Source: CAVXYG01 sp963706835
GTDB taxonomy: Bacteria > Actinomycetota > Actinomycetes > S36-B12 > GCA-2699445
Length of the DNA: 64,000 nucleotides
Direction: 5' to 3'
NCBI GenBank assembly: GCA_963706835.1
Contig: CAVPOB010000017.1
Coordinates: 124,001-188,000 of the forward strand
Below, one piece after another: positions 18,004 through 27,360 of this stretch. A program made the position numbers and the translations under genes. Each line of letters starts with the position of its first letter. The stretch's first letter is position 1. The notes under the pieces were generated by a model. The model was given only the letters and a program-made list of their open reading frames with translations. It was not told the DNA's origin and did not search any database.

Positions 18004-19158
18004 CGCTCCAGGCAGCCCCCGAGACGGAGCAGGCGGCATCGCGGCCATCCGGTCGGGCCATCGTCGCCACGATCATGGCCAAGGATGCCGTGGCGTTCAG
18101 CCGCAACCGCTTCATCATGTTCATCACGGTCCTGGTGCTGGTGGTCTGGGCAGTGGTGTACCAGTTCCTGCCCACCACCGTCGATGAGACGTTCCCCATC
18201 GGCGTCGTGGTGGAGGAAGGCTCATTGGACCCCGCTGTGGTGCAGGAGCTGCGACTGGGCGGTCCGCAGCAGCAATCCGATGGCGCGACCACCGGTGTCG
18301 CCGTCACCGTCTACCCCACTCGGACCGAACTGGAACAGGCCGTGGACGCCGGCGACGACATCACCGCCGGGCTGGTCATCCCCGGCGGATTCGCCGAGGA
18401 CCTGCAGATCGGTTCGGCTGAGGTCATCCTGGTCGTCCCAGCGGGCCTGCCACCGCAGTACGCGTCCCTGCTGGAGTCCGCTGCGCAGGAGATCGGCTAC
18501 GCGCTGACCGGCCAGGCGCCGCCGGTCGATCTGGCCACGCAGACCCAGATCGTCGGCACCGATCGGGTCGGGCGATCAGATCTCGTTGGCCGAGCAGATG
18601 CGGCCGCTGCTGCTGATCGTCGTGCTGCTGATGGAGGTCTTCGCCCTGTCCACGCTGGTGGCCGGGGAGATCGCCGAGCGCACGGCCACCGCCCTGTTGG
18701 CCACCCCCGCCAACGCCGGTCACCTGATCACCGCCAAGGGCCTGTTCGGAACAGCCCTGGCCTTCAGCGAAGTCGTCCTGCTGGGTCTGCTGATCGGCGC
18801 CTTCACCACCTCGGCGCCCTTGGTGCTCACCGCCCTGCTCCTGGGGGCCTTCATGGTGACCGGCCTCGGCCTGCTCGCCGGCGCGTTCGGCCGCGACTTC
18901 ATGGACACCCTGATCATGGGGATGCTCATCATGATCCCGCTGATCGTCCCAGCGATGGCGGCGCTGTTCCCCGGCGAGATGCCCCCGTGGGTGAAGGTGC
19001 TGCCGACCTACGGGCTGGTCGAAACCGTGATCGAGGCCAGCGCAGGCGGCCTGACCTGGCGCGACGCCGCAGGGGCGCTGGCAGCGATGGCGGCCTGGGG
19101 CGTCGGACTGCTGGCCCTGGGCGCCTGGACCCTGAACCGAAGGGTGGCACGGCTATGA
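18000..19158 (+). CDS. ABC-2 exporter permease 1, with a +1 frameshift
   Basis: An integral membrane subunit of the ABC-2 type, with one N-terminal helix (FIMFITVLVLVVWAVVYQFL), a long extracytoplasmic loop, then five helices. The loop is in one frame (to about 18568) and the helices in another (from about 18571). Reading GTC GGC GAT CAG instead of GTC GGGC GAT joins TQTQIVGTDRVG to DQISLAEQMRPL in one frame of 385 residues. The extra G is in the GGG at 18570-18572. Overlaps the neighbouring genes at both ends by 4 bp, which argues the operon is intact and the shift is an error. Confidence 0.85.
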
Positions 19159-20276
19159 CCACGACCCAGACCCGACCGCCGCAACCGCAGACGCTGCGGC
19201 CTTCCAGCACGCCATCGGGACGGGTGCGGACCATGCTCGGCCGCGAGTTGCGGCTCGGGCCCCGCTCCCCGGTCGTGCTGCTCGCGGTCGCGATGCCACT
19301 GCTCATGACGGTGGTCGTAGCGGCGGTGTTCGGCAATCTGCTGGTCTCCGAGCCGCGGCTGGGGATCTACGACGCCGGCACCTCCGAGGTGCCCGCCGCC
19401 GCGACTGCCGTGGCGGGCATCCAAGTCAGCGAGTACACCAGCGAGGCGGAAGCCCGGGCCGCAGTGGCCGATCACAATGTGGACGCGGCACTGCTGCTGC
19501 CGGCCGACTTCGACGCCGCGCTGCAGTCCGGTGCGCCCGCCGAGGTGACGTACCTGGTGTCCGGGCAGTCGCTGGCCTCCGACCGAGCCGTGCTGGAGGC
19601 GTCGCTGACCGCGGTGTTCCGGCAGGTCGCCGGCGATGAGGCGGCGGTGCAGGTCACGGTGAGCCTGGTTGGCGACGAGGACTACATCCCGATCGGCGAC
19701 CGGGTGCTGCCCCTGCTGGTGGTCTATGCCCTGGTGGTCGCAGCGCTGTTCGTCCCAGCCGCCTCGATCCTCGACGAGCGGGAGAAGGGCACGCTCAACG
19801 CCGTGCTCGCGACCCCGGTCTCCATGGGCCAGTTCCTTGCCTCCAAGGCGATCTTCGCCGGCGTCCTGGCATTGGCCATGGGCATCGTGACGCTGCTGAT
19901 CAACCGGGCCTTCGGCGACCAGCCCGCCGTGATCGTGCTCAGCCTGGCCATCGGCACCGTGATGCTGGTCGAACTCGGACTCATCCTCGGCCTGTGGGCC
20001 AAGGACATGAACACGCTGTACACGTGGATCAAGGCAGGCGGCATCCTGATCGTGCTGCCCGGTCTGCTGGCGCTGTTCCCGAACCTGCCGACATGGATCG
20101 CACAACTGGCGCCCACCTACTACTTCCTGCAACCCATCTACGAGGCCTCGCTCAACGGCGCAGGGCTGTCGCAGGTGTGGCCGGAGCTTGTGATGGCGGC
20201 GGTCATCTGTGCCGCGCTGCTACCGCTGGTGCTGTGGTCGGCGCGGCGGACCGAGGAGTACCGGCTCACGGGGTGA
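19155..20276 (+). CDS. ABC-2 exporter permease 2
   Basis: A 373-residue permease with the same layout as its neighbour: a cytoplasmic N-tail, one helix (VVLLAVAMPLLMTVVVAAVFG), an extracytoplasmic loop of about 150 residues, then five helices with the coupling segment DEREKGTLNAVLATPVS. With the ATPase and permease 1 it forms a heterodimeric exporter. The substrate cannot be read from sequence. Its ATG overlaps the permease 1 stop. It ends 88 bp from the convergent M42 peptidase gene, with a hairpin between. Confidence 0.9.
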   Translation: MTTTQTRPPQPQTLRPSSTPSGRVRTMLGRELRLGPRSPVVLLAVAMPLLMTVVVAAVFGNLLVSEPRLGIYDAGTSEVPAAATAVAGIQVSEYTSEAEARAAVADHNVDAALLLPADFDAALQSGAPAEVTYLVSGQSLASDRAVLEASLTAVFRQVAGDEAAVQVTVSLVGDEDYIPIGDRVLPLLVVYALVVAALFVPAASILDEREKGTLNAVLATPVSMGQFLASKAIFAGVLALAMGIVTLLINRAFGDQPAVIVLSLAIGTVMLVELGLILGLWAKDMNTLYTWIKAGGILIVLPGLLALFPNLPTWIAQLAPTYYFLQPIYEASLNGAGLSQVWPELVMAAVICAALLPLVLWSARRTEEYRLTG

Positions 20277-20298
20277 GGGGCCGCTCAGCCGCAGGGAT

Positions 20299-20346
20299 CT
20301 GGCCGAACCCCGAGCGCACCAACTGCAGCGCGGAGGTTCGGCCACT
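20299..20346. repeat. Long-armed hairpin, copy A (possible terminator)
   Basis: TGGCCGAACC (20300-20309) pairs with GGTTCGGCCA (20335-20344) across a 25 bp loop. It lies between two convergent genes. The arm sequence recurs at 25299-25348. No T-run follows on either strand. Confidence 0.6.
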
Positions 20347-20364
20347 GAGCCACAGCCGGTCGGG

Positions 20365-21555
20365 CTATTCGACCTCGATAGGCCCTTCCTGGGGCCCCTC
20401 CTCCTGAGCCGGCTGGACCGCCAGCGACGGGAAGCTGCGCAGCGGGCCCTCGGCGTGGGAGTCCCAACGCGGGAAGACCAGGTCCGACTGCAGCCAGACG
20501 GTCAGCAACCGGGCTAGGCCGTTGAGGCTGTCCATGTGGGTGCGCTCGTGCCCATGGCTGGCATCGACCCCGAAGCCGAGCAGCGCCACCCGCAGATGGG
20601 CGCCGGCCTCGAGCGCGGCCGCGGCGTCGGAACGATAGTGGGCGAAGGTGTCGCGCACCACGTCGATGTCGTGCTGCCTGGCCAGCGTGTGCAGGCGCCG
20701 GGTGAGGTGGTAGTCGAATGGACCAACGCTGTCGGCCATGGCCACCGTGACCGCCGTTTCCCTGGACTGCTGTCCCGGCGCCACGATGGCGGCATCGACG
20801 GAGACCATCTCCGCGACTTCCGGATCCAACCCGTGGCTTGCACCCTGCCCGATCTCCTCGGTGCAGGTCACGAGCAGCTGGGCGCGCACGGGCAACTCCA
20901 CATCGGCCTTCTTCAGCGCCTTGAGCGCGGCGAGCGTCGCCGCGACCCCCGCCTTGTCGTCCAAGTGCCGCGAGCGCACGAAGCCCTTGTCCGTGATCAA
21001 CGGATGCGCCAGCGGCGCGACGAAGTCCCCGACATCGAGGCCGAGGCGCCGCAGGTCCTCGGCGTTGCATACCCGCTCGTCAAGACGGACCTCGACGTGG
21101 TCCCAGGAGACGCCCTGGGAATCGACTTCCTCATTCCAGCGATGGCCGGAAGCCTTCAGCGGCAGGACCTGCCCGGTGTAGACGGTCTCGAGGTCGTCTG
21201 GGAACACCCAGACTGCGGCGCCTTCGGAGAACCGCGCCGAATGCGTGCCTATCGGTTTCAGTTCGAGGCGGCCGTTGTGCTTCAACCGGCGGACCATGGC
21301 GCCGATGGTGTCGGTGTGGACGACGACCGCCCGGCTGGCCTCGGAGTCGGCCGGGCCACCCAGATCGGCCACGATCGCCCCGCGCCGGGTCACGACGAAC
21401 GGCACGCAGAGACGGTCCAGGCGCTCGCCGACGTACTGCTGCACATGGTCGGTTCGGCCGGTCGGGCTGGGGATATCCAGCAGTTCCAGCAGCACCCGGC
21501 GCAGGAACCCCTGGTCGATGTCCAAGGCGCTCACGCCCGCCACCGTAGCGTCCAT
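20365..21555 (-). CDS. M42-family peptidase of the NAGGN osmoprotectant cluster
   Basis: A 396-residue peptidase. Dinuclear-metal ligands of M42 enzymes are visible: HTDT near the start, HLDDKAG in the middle, TCTEEIGQG for the catalytic Glu pair and GHERTHMDS near the end. The order asnO-ngg-M42 is the recognised NAGGN set, where this peptidase probably hydrolyses the dipeptide; that role is inferred. The open frame reaches 21834; the ATG at 21555 (38 bp past ngg) or the GTG at 21534 fit the family N-terminus (SALDIDQGFLRRVLLELL). Confidence 0.85.
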   Translation of the reverse strand: MDATVAGVSALDIDQGFLRRVLLELLDIPSPTGRTDHVQQYVGERLDRLCVPFVVTRRGAIVADLGGPADSEASRAVVVHTDTIGAMVRRLKHNGRLELKPIGTHSARFSEGAAVWVFPDDLETVYTGQVLPLKASGHRWNEEVDSQGVSWDHVEVRLDERVCNAEDLRRLGLDVGDFVAPLAHPLITDKGFVRSRHLDDKAGVAATLAALKALKKADVELPVRAQLLVTCTEEIGQGASHGLDPEVAEMVSVDAAIVAPGQQSRETAVTVAMADSVGPFDYHLTRRLHTLARQHDIDVVRDTFAHYRSDAAAALEAGAHLRVALLGFGVDASHGHERTHMDSLNGLARLLTVWLQSDLVFPRWDSHAEGPLRSFPSLAVQPAQEEGPQEGPIEVE

Positions 21556-21592
21556 GGAGGCCGCAGGTGCGCGGTGCGCCCAGACCGGGCCG

Positions 21593-23413
21593 TCATCGGG
21601 CACGGTCGGCCGCCCGCCCTCTCCTGGCGCGGCGCCTGGCTCGCGCGGAGCGGGAAGAGGATGCCGTGTTCGGGAACAGCAGATCGACGAACCGCTCCGC
21701 CGTGGGTTGGGGCTCGTGATTGGCCAACCCGGGCCGCTCGTTGGCCTCGATGATGACGTAGTCGGGTTCATCGGGCGAGGGCACGAGCAGGTCGATCCCC
21801 GTGACGGGGATCGCCAGCGCACTGCTCGCCGCAACGCACGCCTCCGCCAGCAGTGGGTGCAACTGGGCCGTCACGTCATGGATCGTCCCGCCGGTGTGCA
21901 GGTTGGCGGTCCGGCGCACCGTGAGTTCCTCGCCCGCGGGCAGGACATCATCCATCGACCAGCCGGCCGCGGCCACGGTCTCGGTCGTGCCGCCGTCCAT
22001 CGGGATTCGCGACTCGCCGCCGGTTGCCGCCGCGCGGCGCCGGGACTGTCGCTGGATGAGTTGCGCGATGGTGTGCGTGCCGTCGCCGAGCACGCTGGCC
22101 GGTCGTCGCACGGCCGCCGCGACGACCTGGTGGTCGATGACGATGACCCGCAGGTCCTGGCCGATGACCATCTCCTCGATCAGCACCTCCGGGCAGTGCT
22201 CCCGCGCCTCGGCGACCGCGCGGCGCAGTGCATCCGCCTGTCGAACCCCGACCGTGATGCCCTGGCCCTGTTCCCCGCGCGCGGGCTTGACGACGACCGC
22301 GCCCACCTGATGAAGGAAGTCGATGTCGCCGTCATCGTCGCCCGCCGTGATGCCGCGCGGAACCCGCAGGCCGGCATCGGACAGGACGCGTCGGGTGACC
22401 CGCTTGTCGTCGCATCGCGCCATCGCCAATGCGCTGGTCAGTTCCGACAGTGATTCGCGGGTATGCACCACTCGGGCGCCGTGCGTGAGCTTCAGTTCGC
22501 CCCACTGGGCATCGGTCACCTCCACACGGATCCCGCGGCGCATCGCCTCGTCCGCAACGATCTTCGCGTACGGGTTGAGCTCGTCGTAGTGGGCCGGGGG
22601 CGCCGCCTGGAACAGCCGCTCGTTGATCGGGTTCTTGCGCTTCACGACCAGTTCCGGCACCCGCCGGAATCCCAGCCGCTCATACAGCCGGATGGCGCCG
22701 GTGTTGTCCGCCAGCACCGACAGGTCGACGAACGCCCGCCCTCGGGCAGCCATCTCGGCGGCCAGCCGGCCGAGCAGCGCCTGGCCGAGCCCCGGCGGGG
22801 CAACGGCGGGGTCCACGGTCAGGCACCACAGCGAGGACCCGTTGGCCGGGTCGTCGAAGAGCGCCGCGTGGTCCACGACGGTGACGGTGCCGATCACCCT
22901 GCCCGTCGACTGCGCCGCCACCAGGTGGATCACCTCGGGTCGGGCCGCGACCTGCAGCAGCACATCCGACGGAGCTGTGACCATCTGATTGCGGGCGTAG
23001 ATCGCGTTGACCGTGTCCGCCTCCTGGAGTGTCTGCAGCTCGGTGATCGTCACCCCCGGCGGCGGTTGGGGGCTGATCCGCTCAGCGGGCAGGTCGAGTC
23101 GGTAGGTCAACGAGGGGTCCACGAAGAACTCGTCGGGGTGCTTGGCGACGAACACATGGGCGTCGCGCAGGTAGATGCAGATGTCCCGAGTGCCTTCGGC
23201 CTCCGCGCGCAGCACCTCGGCGGCCTGGCTGCGGTGCGCGAAGGTCTGGCCGAACACGATCTGGCCCCAGCCGCAGTCCAGCGCTACACCCTGCATGTCG
23301 TGCGCGTGCTCCACCTCGGCCTGCGCGATCACCGGATCGCCGCCGGGTCCGATGCCTTGGCGCGCTGCGGGCTGCGCCGTGCCGCCCACCGACCGAGCCG
23401 TGTCGTCGTCCAT
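21593..23413 (-). CDS. ngg: N-acetylglutaminylglutamine synthetase (GNAT + ATP-grasp)
   Basis: About 606 residues. An N-terminal GNAT acetyltransferase (GLGQALLGRLAAEMA, with NTGAIRLYERLGF) is fused to a C-terminal ATP-grasp ligase (VVKPARGEQGQGITV; VIIEANERPGL). It is proposed to N-acetylate glutamine and ligate a second glutamine, giving N-acetylglutaminylglutamine. The frame opens at an ATG at 23431, overlapping asnO, but the ATG at 23413 has GAGG five bases upstream and is preferred. The C-terminus is a short Ser/Arg-rich tail. Neighbours asnO and M42 support the pathway. Confidence 0.87.
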   Translation of the reverse strand: MDDDTARSVGGTAQPAARQGIGPGGDPVIAQAEVEHAHDMQGVALDCGWGQIVFGQTFAHRSQAAEVLRAEAEGTRDICIYLRDAHVFVAKHPDEFFVDPSLTYRLDLPAERISPQPPPGVTITELQTLQEADTVNAIYARNQMVTAPSDVLLQVAARPEVIHLVAAQSTGRVIGTVTVVDHAALFDDPANGSSLWCLTVDPAVAPPGLGQALLGRLAAEMAARGRAFVDLSVLADNTGAIRLYERLGFRRVPELVVKRKNPINERLFQAAPPAHYDELNPYAKIVADEAMRRGIRVEVTDAQWGELKLTHGARVVHTRESLSELTSALAMARCDDKRVTRRVLSDAGLRVPRGITAGDDDGDIDFLHQVGAVVVKPARGEQGQGITVGVRQADALRRAVAEAREHCPEVLIEEMVIGQDLRVIVIDHQVVAAAVRRPASVLGDGTHTIAQLIQRQSRRRAAATGGESRIPMDGGTTETVAAAGWSMDDVLPAGEELTVRRTANLHTGGTIHDVTAQLHPLLAEACVAASSALAIPVTGIDLLVPSPDEPDYVIIEANERPGLANHEPQPTAERFVDLLFPNTASSSRSARARRRARRGRAADRAR

Positions 23414-23420
23414 CTCCGCC

Positions 23421-25202
23421 TCAGATCCCATGGGTCTGCAGCCACATCTCCAGCAGCCCCAACTGCCACAGCTTGTTGCCCCGCAGCGGGGTCAGTTCGC
23501 TGTTCGGGTCGGCCAGCAGCGCATCGACGTACTCGGGGCGGAACAGTCCGCGATCGCGCGCGGCGGGAGCGTGCAGGGCGTCTCGAACCCGTGCGAGCAC
23601 CTTTCCCTGCAGGTGCGTGATGCCCGGCACTGGGAAGTACCCCTTCGGCCGGTCGATCACCTCCCACGGCAGCATCTGGCGGCCGATGGACTTCAGCACG
23701 CCCTTGCCGCCCTGCGCCAGTTTCAGCTCCGGCGGGCAGGTCGCGGCGAGTTCGACGAACTCATGGTCCAGGAACGGCACCCGGGCCTCCAGGCCGTGCG
23801 CCATGGTCATGTTGTCCACCCGCTTGACCGGGTCGTCGACGAGCATGACCTCGGTATCGATGCGCAGCGCGGCATCGACCGCGGTCTGCGCCCCCGGGGC
23901 GGACATGTGCGCCGCCACGAACTCGCGCGCTGGGTCGCCGCCGGTCAGGTAGTCCGGCTGCAGCGCCCGCGCCAGCCCGGCCGCGTCGCGGTCGAAGAAG
24001 GCCGCCGCATACGTGTCCACGGCGCGCTCGCGGGCCACTGCGGCCAGTGGCGGGTACCAGTGGTAGCCGCCGAGGATCTCGTCCGCGCCCTGGCCGGACT
24101 GCACGACCTTCAGGTGCTTGGCGACGGCTTCGGACAGCAGATAGAAAGCAACGGCATCGTGGCTGACCATCGGTTCGGCCATGGCGCCGACCGCGGCCTC
24201 CAGCGGTGGGAGCAGGTCGGTGTGCGGGATCAGGATGCGGTGGTGATCGGTGGCGTACTTCCGCGCGATCACATCGGAATACTGGAACTCGTCGCCCTCC
24301 CGGCCGCCGACCGACTCGAACCCGATGGAGAACGTCGACAGCCCGGTCTGCCCCTGCTCGGCCAGCAGCGCCACGACCAGCGAGGAGTCCAGGCCTCCGG
24401 AGAGCAGCACGCCCACCGGCACGTCGGCGACCATGCGGCGGCGGACGGCTGTGGCCAGCGACTCCGCAAGAGCGTCCTGCCAGTCCCGCTCGGTCCAATC
24501 CGCCCGATCGGCGTTCCGAGCGAACTGCGCGTCCCAGTAGCGGTGCTCCCGGCTCGTGCCGTCCGGCTCGTAGACGCGCACCGTGGCGGGCGGCAGTTTG
24601 CGCACCCCGGCCAGGATGGTGCGCGGCGGCGGCACGACCGCGTGGAAGGTCATGTAGTGCGCCAGGGCCACCGTGTCGATGGCGGTATCGATGCCGCCGC
24701 CGGCCAGCAGCGCAGGCAAGGTCGAGGCGAACCGCACGACGCCGGCGGACTCCGCCACGTACAGCGGCTTGATCCCGAGCCGGTCGCGCGCCAGGATGAC
24801 GCGGCCGGTGTCGCGCTCCACGATGGCGACCGCGAACATGCCGATGAGGTGCTCGACGAAGGACTCGCCCCATTCCGCGTACGCCTTCAGCACCACCTCG
24901 GAATCGCCGTGGGAGAAGAAGCGGTGGCCCTTGCCGATCAGCTCTTCGCGCAGTTCGACGTAGTTGTAGATGCAGCCGTTGAACACGCCGGTGATGCCCG
25001 ACGCGGAATCGACGATCGGCTGACCGCTGGCGGCGGACAGGTCGATGATCTTCAGGCGCCGATGTGCAAGGGCCGCGCGACCGGAAGCCCAGGTGCCGGA
25101 GTCATCGGGCCCACGGTCGGCCATCGTGGCCGCCATCCGGTCCACGACAGCCACATCCGCCCGTCTGCCGTCCAGCCGAATCTCTCCCGCGAGTCCACAC
25201 AT
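23421..25202 (-). CDS. asnO: N-acetylglutaminylglutamine amidotransferase (asparagine synthase-like)
   Basis: A 593-residue class II amidotransferase. The frame starts at 25211, but the ATG at 25202 puts the catalytic Cys at position 2 (MCGLAGEI), as required. Residues 1-200 are the glutaminase, and LLSGGLDSS (267-274) is the ATP pyrophosphatase loop. In the NAGGN pathway it amidates the dipeptide to N-acetylglutaminylglutamine amide, an osmoprotectant known from rhizobia and pseudomonads. First gene of the leftward cluster. A plain asparagine synthetase is the alternative, but the ngg and M42 neighbours point to NAGGN. Confidence 0.87.
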   Translation of the reverse strand: MCGLAGEIRLDGRRADVAVVDRMAATMADRGPDDSGTWASGRAALAHRRLKIIDLSAASGQPIVDSASGITGVFNGCIYNYVELREELIGKGHRFFSHGDSEVVLKAYAEWGESFVEHLIGMFAVAIVERDTGRVILARDRLGIKPLYVAESAGVVRFASTLPALLAGGGIDTAIDTVALAHYMTFHAVVPPPRTILAGVRKLPPATVRVYEPDGTSREHRYWDAQFARNADRADWTERDWQDALAESLATAVRRRMVADVPVGVLLSGGLDSSLVVALLAEQGQTGLSTFSIGFESVGGREGDEFQYSDVIARKYATDHHRILIPHTDLLPPLEAAVGAMAEPMVSHDAVAFYLLSEAVAKHLKVVQSGQGADEILGGYHWYPPLAAVARERAVDTYAAAFFDRDAAGLARALQPDYLTGGDPAREFVAAHMSAPGAQTAVDAALRIDTEVMLVDDPVKRVDNMTMAHGLEARVPFLDHEFVELAATCPPELKLAQGGKGVLKSIGRQMLPWEVIDRPKGYFPVPGITHLQGKVLARVRDALHAPAARDRGLFRPEYVDALLADPNSELTPLRGNKLWQLGLLEMWLQTHGI

Positions 25203-25298
25203 GCACTCCATTGTCCCAGGCCCCTGCGCGGCGGCGAACGCGGCGCTGTCGTCGGCGCCACTCCGGCCCTTGCGGCCATCTGGTCAGGCCACGGCGGC

Positions 25299-25348
25299 AG
25301 TGGCCGAACCCCAGCGCTTCGCTGGGCGAACGGCAAGGTTCGGCCACT
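25299..25348. repeat. Long-armed hairpin, copy B, with a nested stem
   Basis: AGTGGCCGAACC (25299-25310) pairs perfectly with GGTTCGGCCACT (25337-25348). Inside, CCCAGCG (25310-25316) pairs with CGCTGGG (25320-25326). It lies after the TetR stop and upstream of asnO. The arms are the same as at 20299-20346. Confidence 0.65.
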
Positions 25349-25371
25349 GACACTCACGCTTGGCACCGCGC

Positions 25372-26010
25372 TCAGAATGGGCTTCGTGCTGCGGTGTCGG
25401 GACCGCGTCCAGCGCCGTGCTCGGTGGCCCCTGCGAACACCTGCGCCAACCGTGTTGCGACGACGTCCGGCGGTGCGGTGGGCAAGAGTGCGTGGCTCAC
25501 CGTGAGCCGAACCAGGGAATCGGTGACATCGAGCACGCGGTCGCGGGGCGTGCGCGGGCACTGCGATAGCGCCCATTGGGCCACTGCCGCGCAGGCCCGC
25601 TCGATCAGCGGCCGGCTGCGGCTGGTCAGCAGCGGCAGCAACGGGTCGGCGGGGTCGTCCAGAATCGCCTGCAGCAGAGGGTTGTTCGCGAGGGACCGCA
25701 GCGCCTGGGACACAGCGGCAGCAACGGCAGCGACGGGATCCTCAGGTTCGGTGGACAGAGCCGCCAGGACGGTACCGAGCACCAGTTCGGTCTCCCGCAT
25801 CACGACGGCCCGACCCAGCGCTTCCTTGGTCCCGAATGTCGCGTGCAGCGTCTGGCGGCTGATGCCCACCCGGTCGGCCAACACCCCCATGCGCACCGGG
25901 GACCAGCCGCTGGCCGCGGCTTCAGCAGCGGCCTCGGCCAGGATCTCCTCCCGCAGTCGGCGCCGGGCCTCGCCGCGGGCGTCCACGCGGATCTGCTCAG
26001 CAGTGGTCAC
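25372..26010 (-). CDS. TetR-family regulator, divergent from P450
   Basis: A 212-residue regulator with an N-terminal helix-turn-helix (LADRVGISRQTLHATFG) and a C-terminal ligand domain of the TetR type (QALRSLANNPLLQAILDD). GTG at 26010 is the first reasonable start; the open frame beyond it runs antisense into the P450 gene. Divergent from the P450 gene with 78 bp between, so it probably controls that gene and itself. The ligand is unknown. Confidence 0.87.
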   Translation of the reverse strand: MTTAEQIRVDARGEARRRLREEILAEAAAEAAASGWSPVRMGVLADRVGISRQTLHATFGTKEALGRAVVMRETELVLGTVLAALSTEPEDPVAAVAAAVSQALRSLANNPLLQAILDDPADPLLPLLTSRSRPLIERACAAVAQWALSQCPRTPRDRVLDVTDSLVRLTVSHALLPTAPPDVVATRLAQVFAGATEHGAGRGPDTAARSPF

Positions 26011-26026
26011 GCGACGATCCTGGCAC

Positions 26027-26081
26027 CATTTCCTGACATTTGCTCCAGGTCGTCGCCTGCACTGGACATTTTCGCTAGTTT
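26027..26081. promoter_or_regulatory. TetR-P450 intergenic operator region
   Basis: CATTT occurs at 26027, 26037 and 26067; the longer GACATTT copies (26035 and 26065) are 30 bp apart, three helical turns. TAGTTT (26076-26081) is a -10 lying 7 nt before the P450 ATG, so the P450 mRNA is probably leaderless. Assignment to the neighbouring TetR is inferred. Confidence 0.45.
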
Positions 26082-26088
26082 GTCTGGC

Positions 26089-27360
26089 ATGACGGCACCC
26101 ACGCTGCGGCGCTACGACTCGGCGGATCTCTCCTCGCACGGCTTCTGGTCGCTGACGGCCGCGCAGCGCGAACGGACCTTCGCCGAGCTGCGCCGCGATC
26201 GCCCCATCTCCTGGCACCCGCCGGCCGAGGGGGCGCTGTTCGAGGATCCCGACGACGAGGGATTCTGGGCGGTGGTCCGGCACGCCGATCTGGTCGAAGT
26301 CACGCGCCGCCACGACGACTTCCTCTCCGGCGAGGGCATCGTCTTCGACTCGCTCCCCAAGGAATTCCTCGACGCAGGGCAGGGCTTCATCGCGCTGGAT
26401 CCTCCCCGGCACACCAAGATCCGGCGACTGCTGGTCTCGGCATTCACCCCCCGTCAGATGGCCAGGTTCGAGGGACACATCGCGGCGAATGCCAGCCGGG
26501 TAGTCGATGCCATCGCCGACCGCGGGGAGGCCGAGTTCGTCTCGCAGGTGGCGGCCCAGGTGCCGCTGCACAACATCTGCGACCTCGTCGGGGTGCCGCA
26601 GGAAGTGCGGATGGAGGTGCTGCACAACACGGAACTGGTCGGCGGCTGGCGCGACCACGACGTGATGCAGGGGATGGACCCGCTGCCGGTGATGCTGCAG
26701 GCCGTGGCCCGGGAGTTCGAGATCATGTCCGGTCTGATCGATGACCGGCGCGCGCATCCCGAGGACGACCTCATCACCGCCCTGGCGCAGGCCGAGGTCG
26801 ATGGCGAGCGGCTGACCGACCAGGAGATCGCCTCCTTCCTCAACCTGCTCATGATCGCCGGCACCGATACCACGCGGCAGTCCACGAGCCACGGTTTGCT
26901 GGCACTGTCTGCATTCCCCGAACAGCGGGAGTGGCTCATGGCGGACCTCGACGGCCGGATGGCCTCGGCGGTGGAGGAGATCGTGCGCTGGGCAACGCCG
27001 ATCATGACGTTCCGGCGCACCGCGGCCCGGGACTGCGACCTGCGCGGCCAACAGATCCGGGCCGGCGAGAAGGTGATCCTGTTCTACGCCTCCGCGAACT
27101 GGGACACCGGCGTCTTCGACCACCCCGAGCAGTTAAACCTGGCGCGCGACCCGAACCCCCACGTCTCCTTCGGCGGCGGCGGGATCCACCACTGCCTGGG
27201 CAACCAATTGGCCCGACGCCAGCTCGCCGCCACCTTCCGGGAACTGCTGAAGCGGTTGCCCGATATCGAGGTCGTCGGTCAGCCCACACTGAGCACCAGC
27301 AACTTCTTCCACGGCGTCAACGCGATGCACGTGCGGTTCACGCCCGAGGCCGACCGGTGA
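26089..27360 (+). CDS. Cytochrome P450 monooxygenase
   Basis: A 423-residue soluble bacterial P450. The I-helix is LMIAGTDTTRQ, the ExxR motif lies in VEEIVRWATP, and the heme loop FGGGGIHHCLGNQLA has the Cys ligand at residue 369. It resembles CYP107/125-142-type enzymes only in broad outline; sterol, fatty acid or terpenoid substrates are possible. The next gene encodes a 3Fe-4S ferredoxin, the usual electron donor, and overlaps by 4 bp. A divergent TetR gene is the likely regulator. Leaderless start at 26089. Confidence 0.93.
   Translation: MTAPTLRRYDSADLSSHGFWSLTAAQRERTFAELRRDRPISWHPPAEGALFEDPDDEGFWAVVRHADLVEVTRRHDDFLSGEGIVFDSLPKEFLDAGQGFIALDPPRHTKIRRLLVSAFTPRQMARFEGHIAANASRVVDAIADRGEAEFVSQVAAQVPLHNICDLVGVPQEVRMEVLHNTELVGGWRDHDVMQGMDPLPVMLQAVAREFEIMSGLIDDRRAHPEDDLITALAQAEVDGERLTDQEIASFLNLLMIAGTDTTRQSTSHGLLALSAFPEQREWLMADLDGRMASAVEEIVRWATPIMTFRRTAARDCDLRGQQIRAGEKVILFYASANWDTGVFDHPEQLNLARDPNPHVSFGGGGIHHCLGNQLARRQLAATFRELLKRLPDIEVVGQPTLSTSNFFHGVNAMHVRFTPEADR

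Noticed and set aside
20536..21753. Plus-strand frame of 405 codons in the M42/ngg region
   Set aside because: Antisense shadow of the M42 peptidase and ngg genes, whose motifs are conserved.
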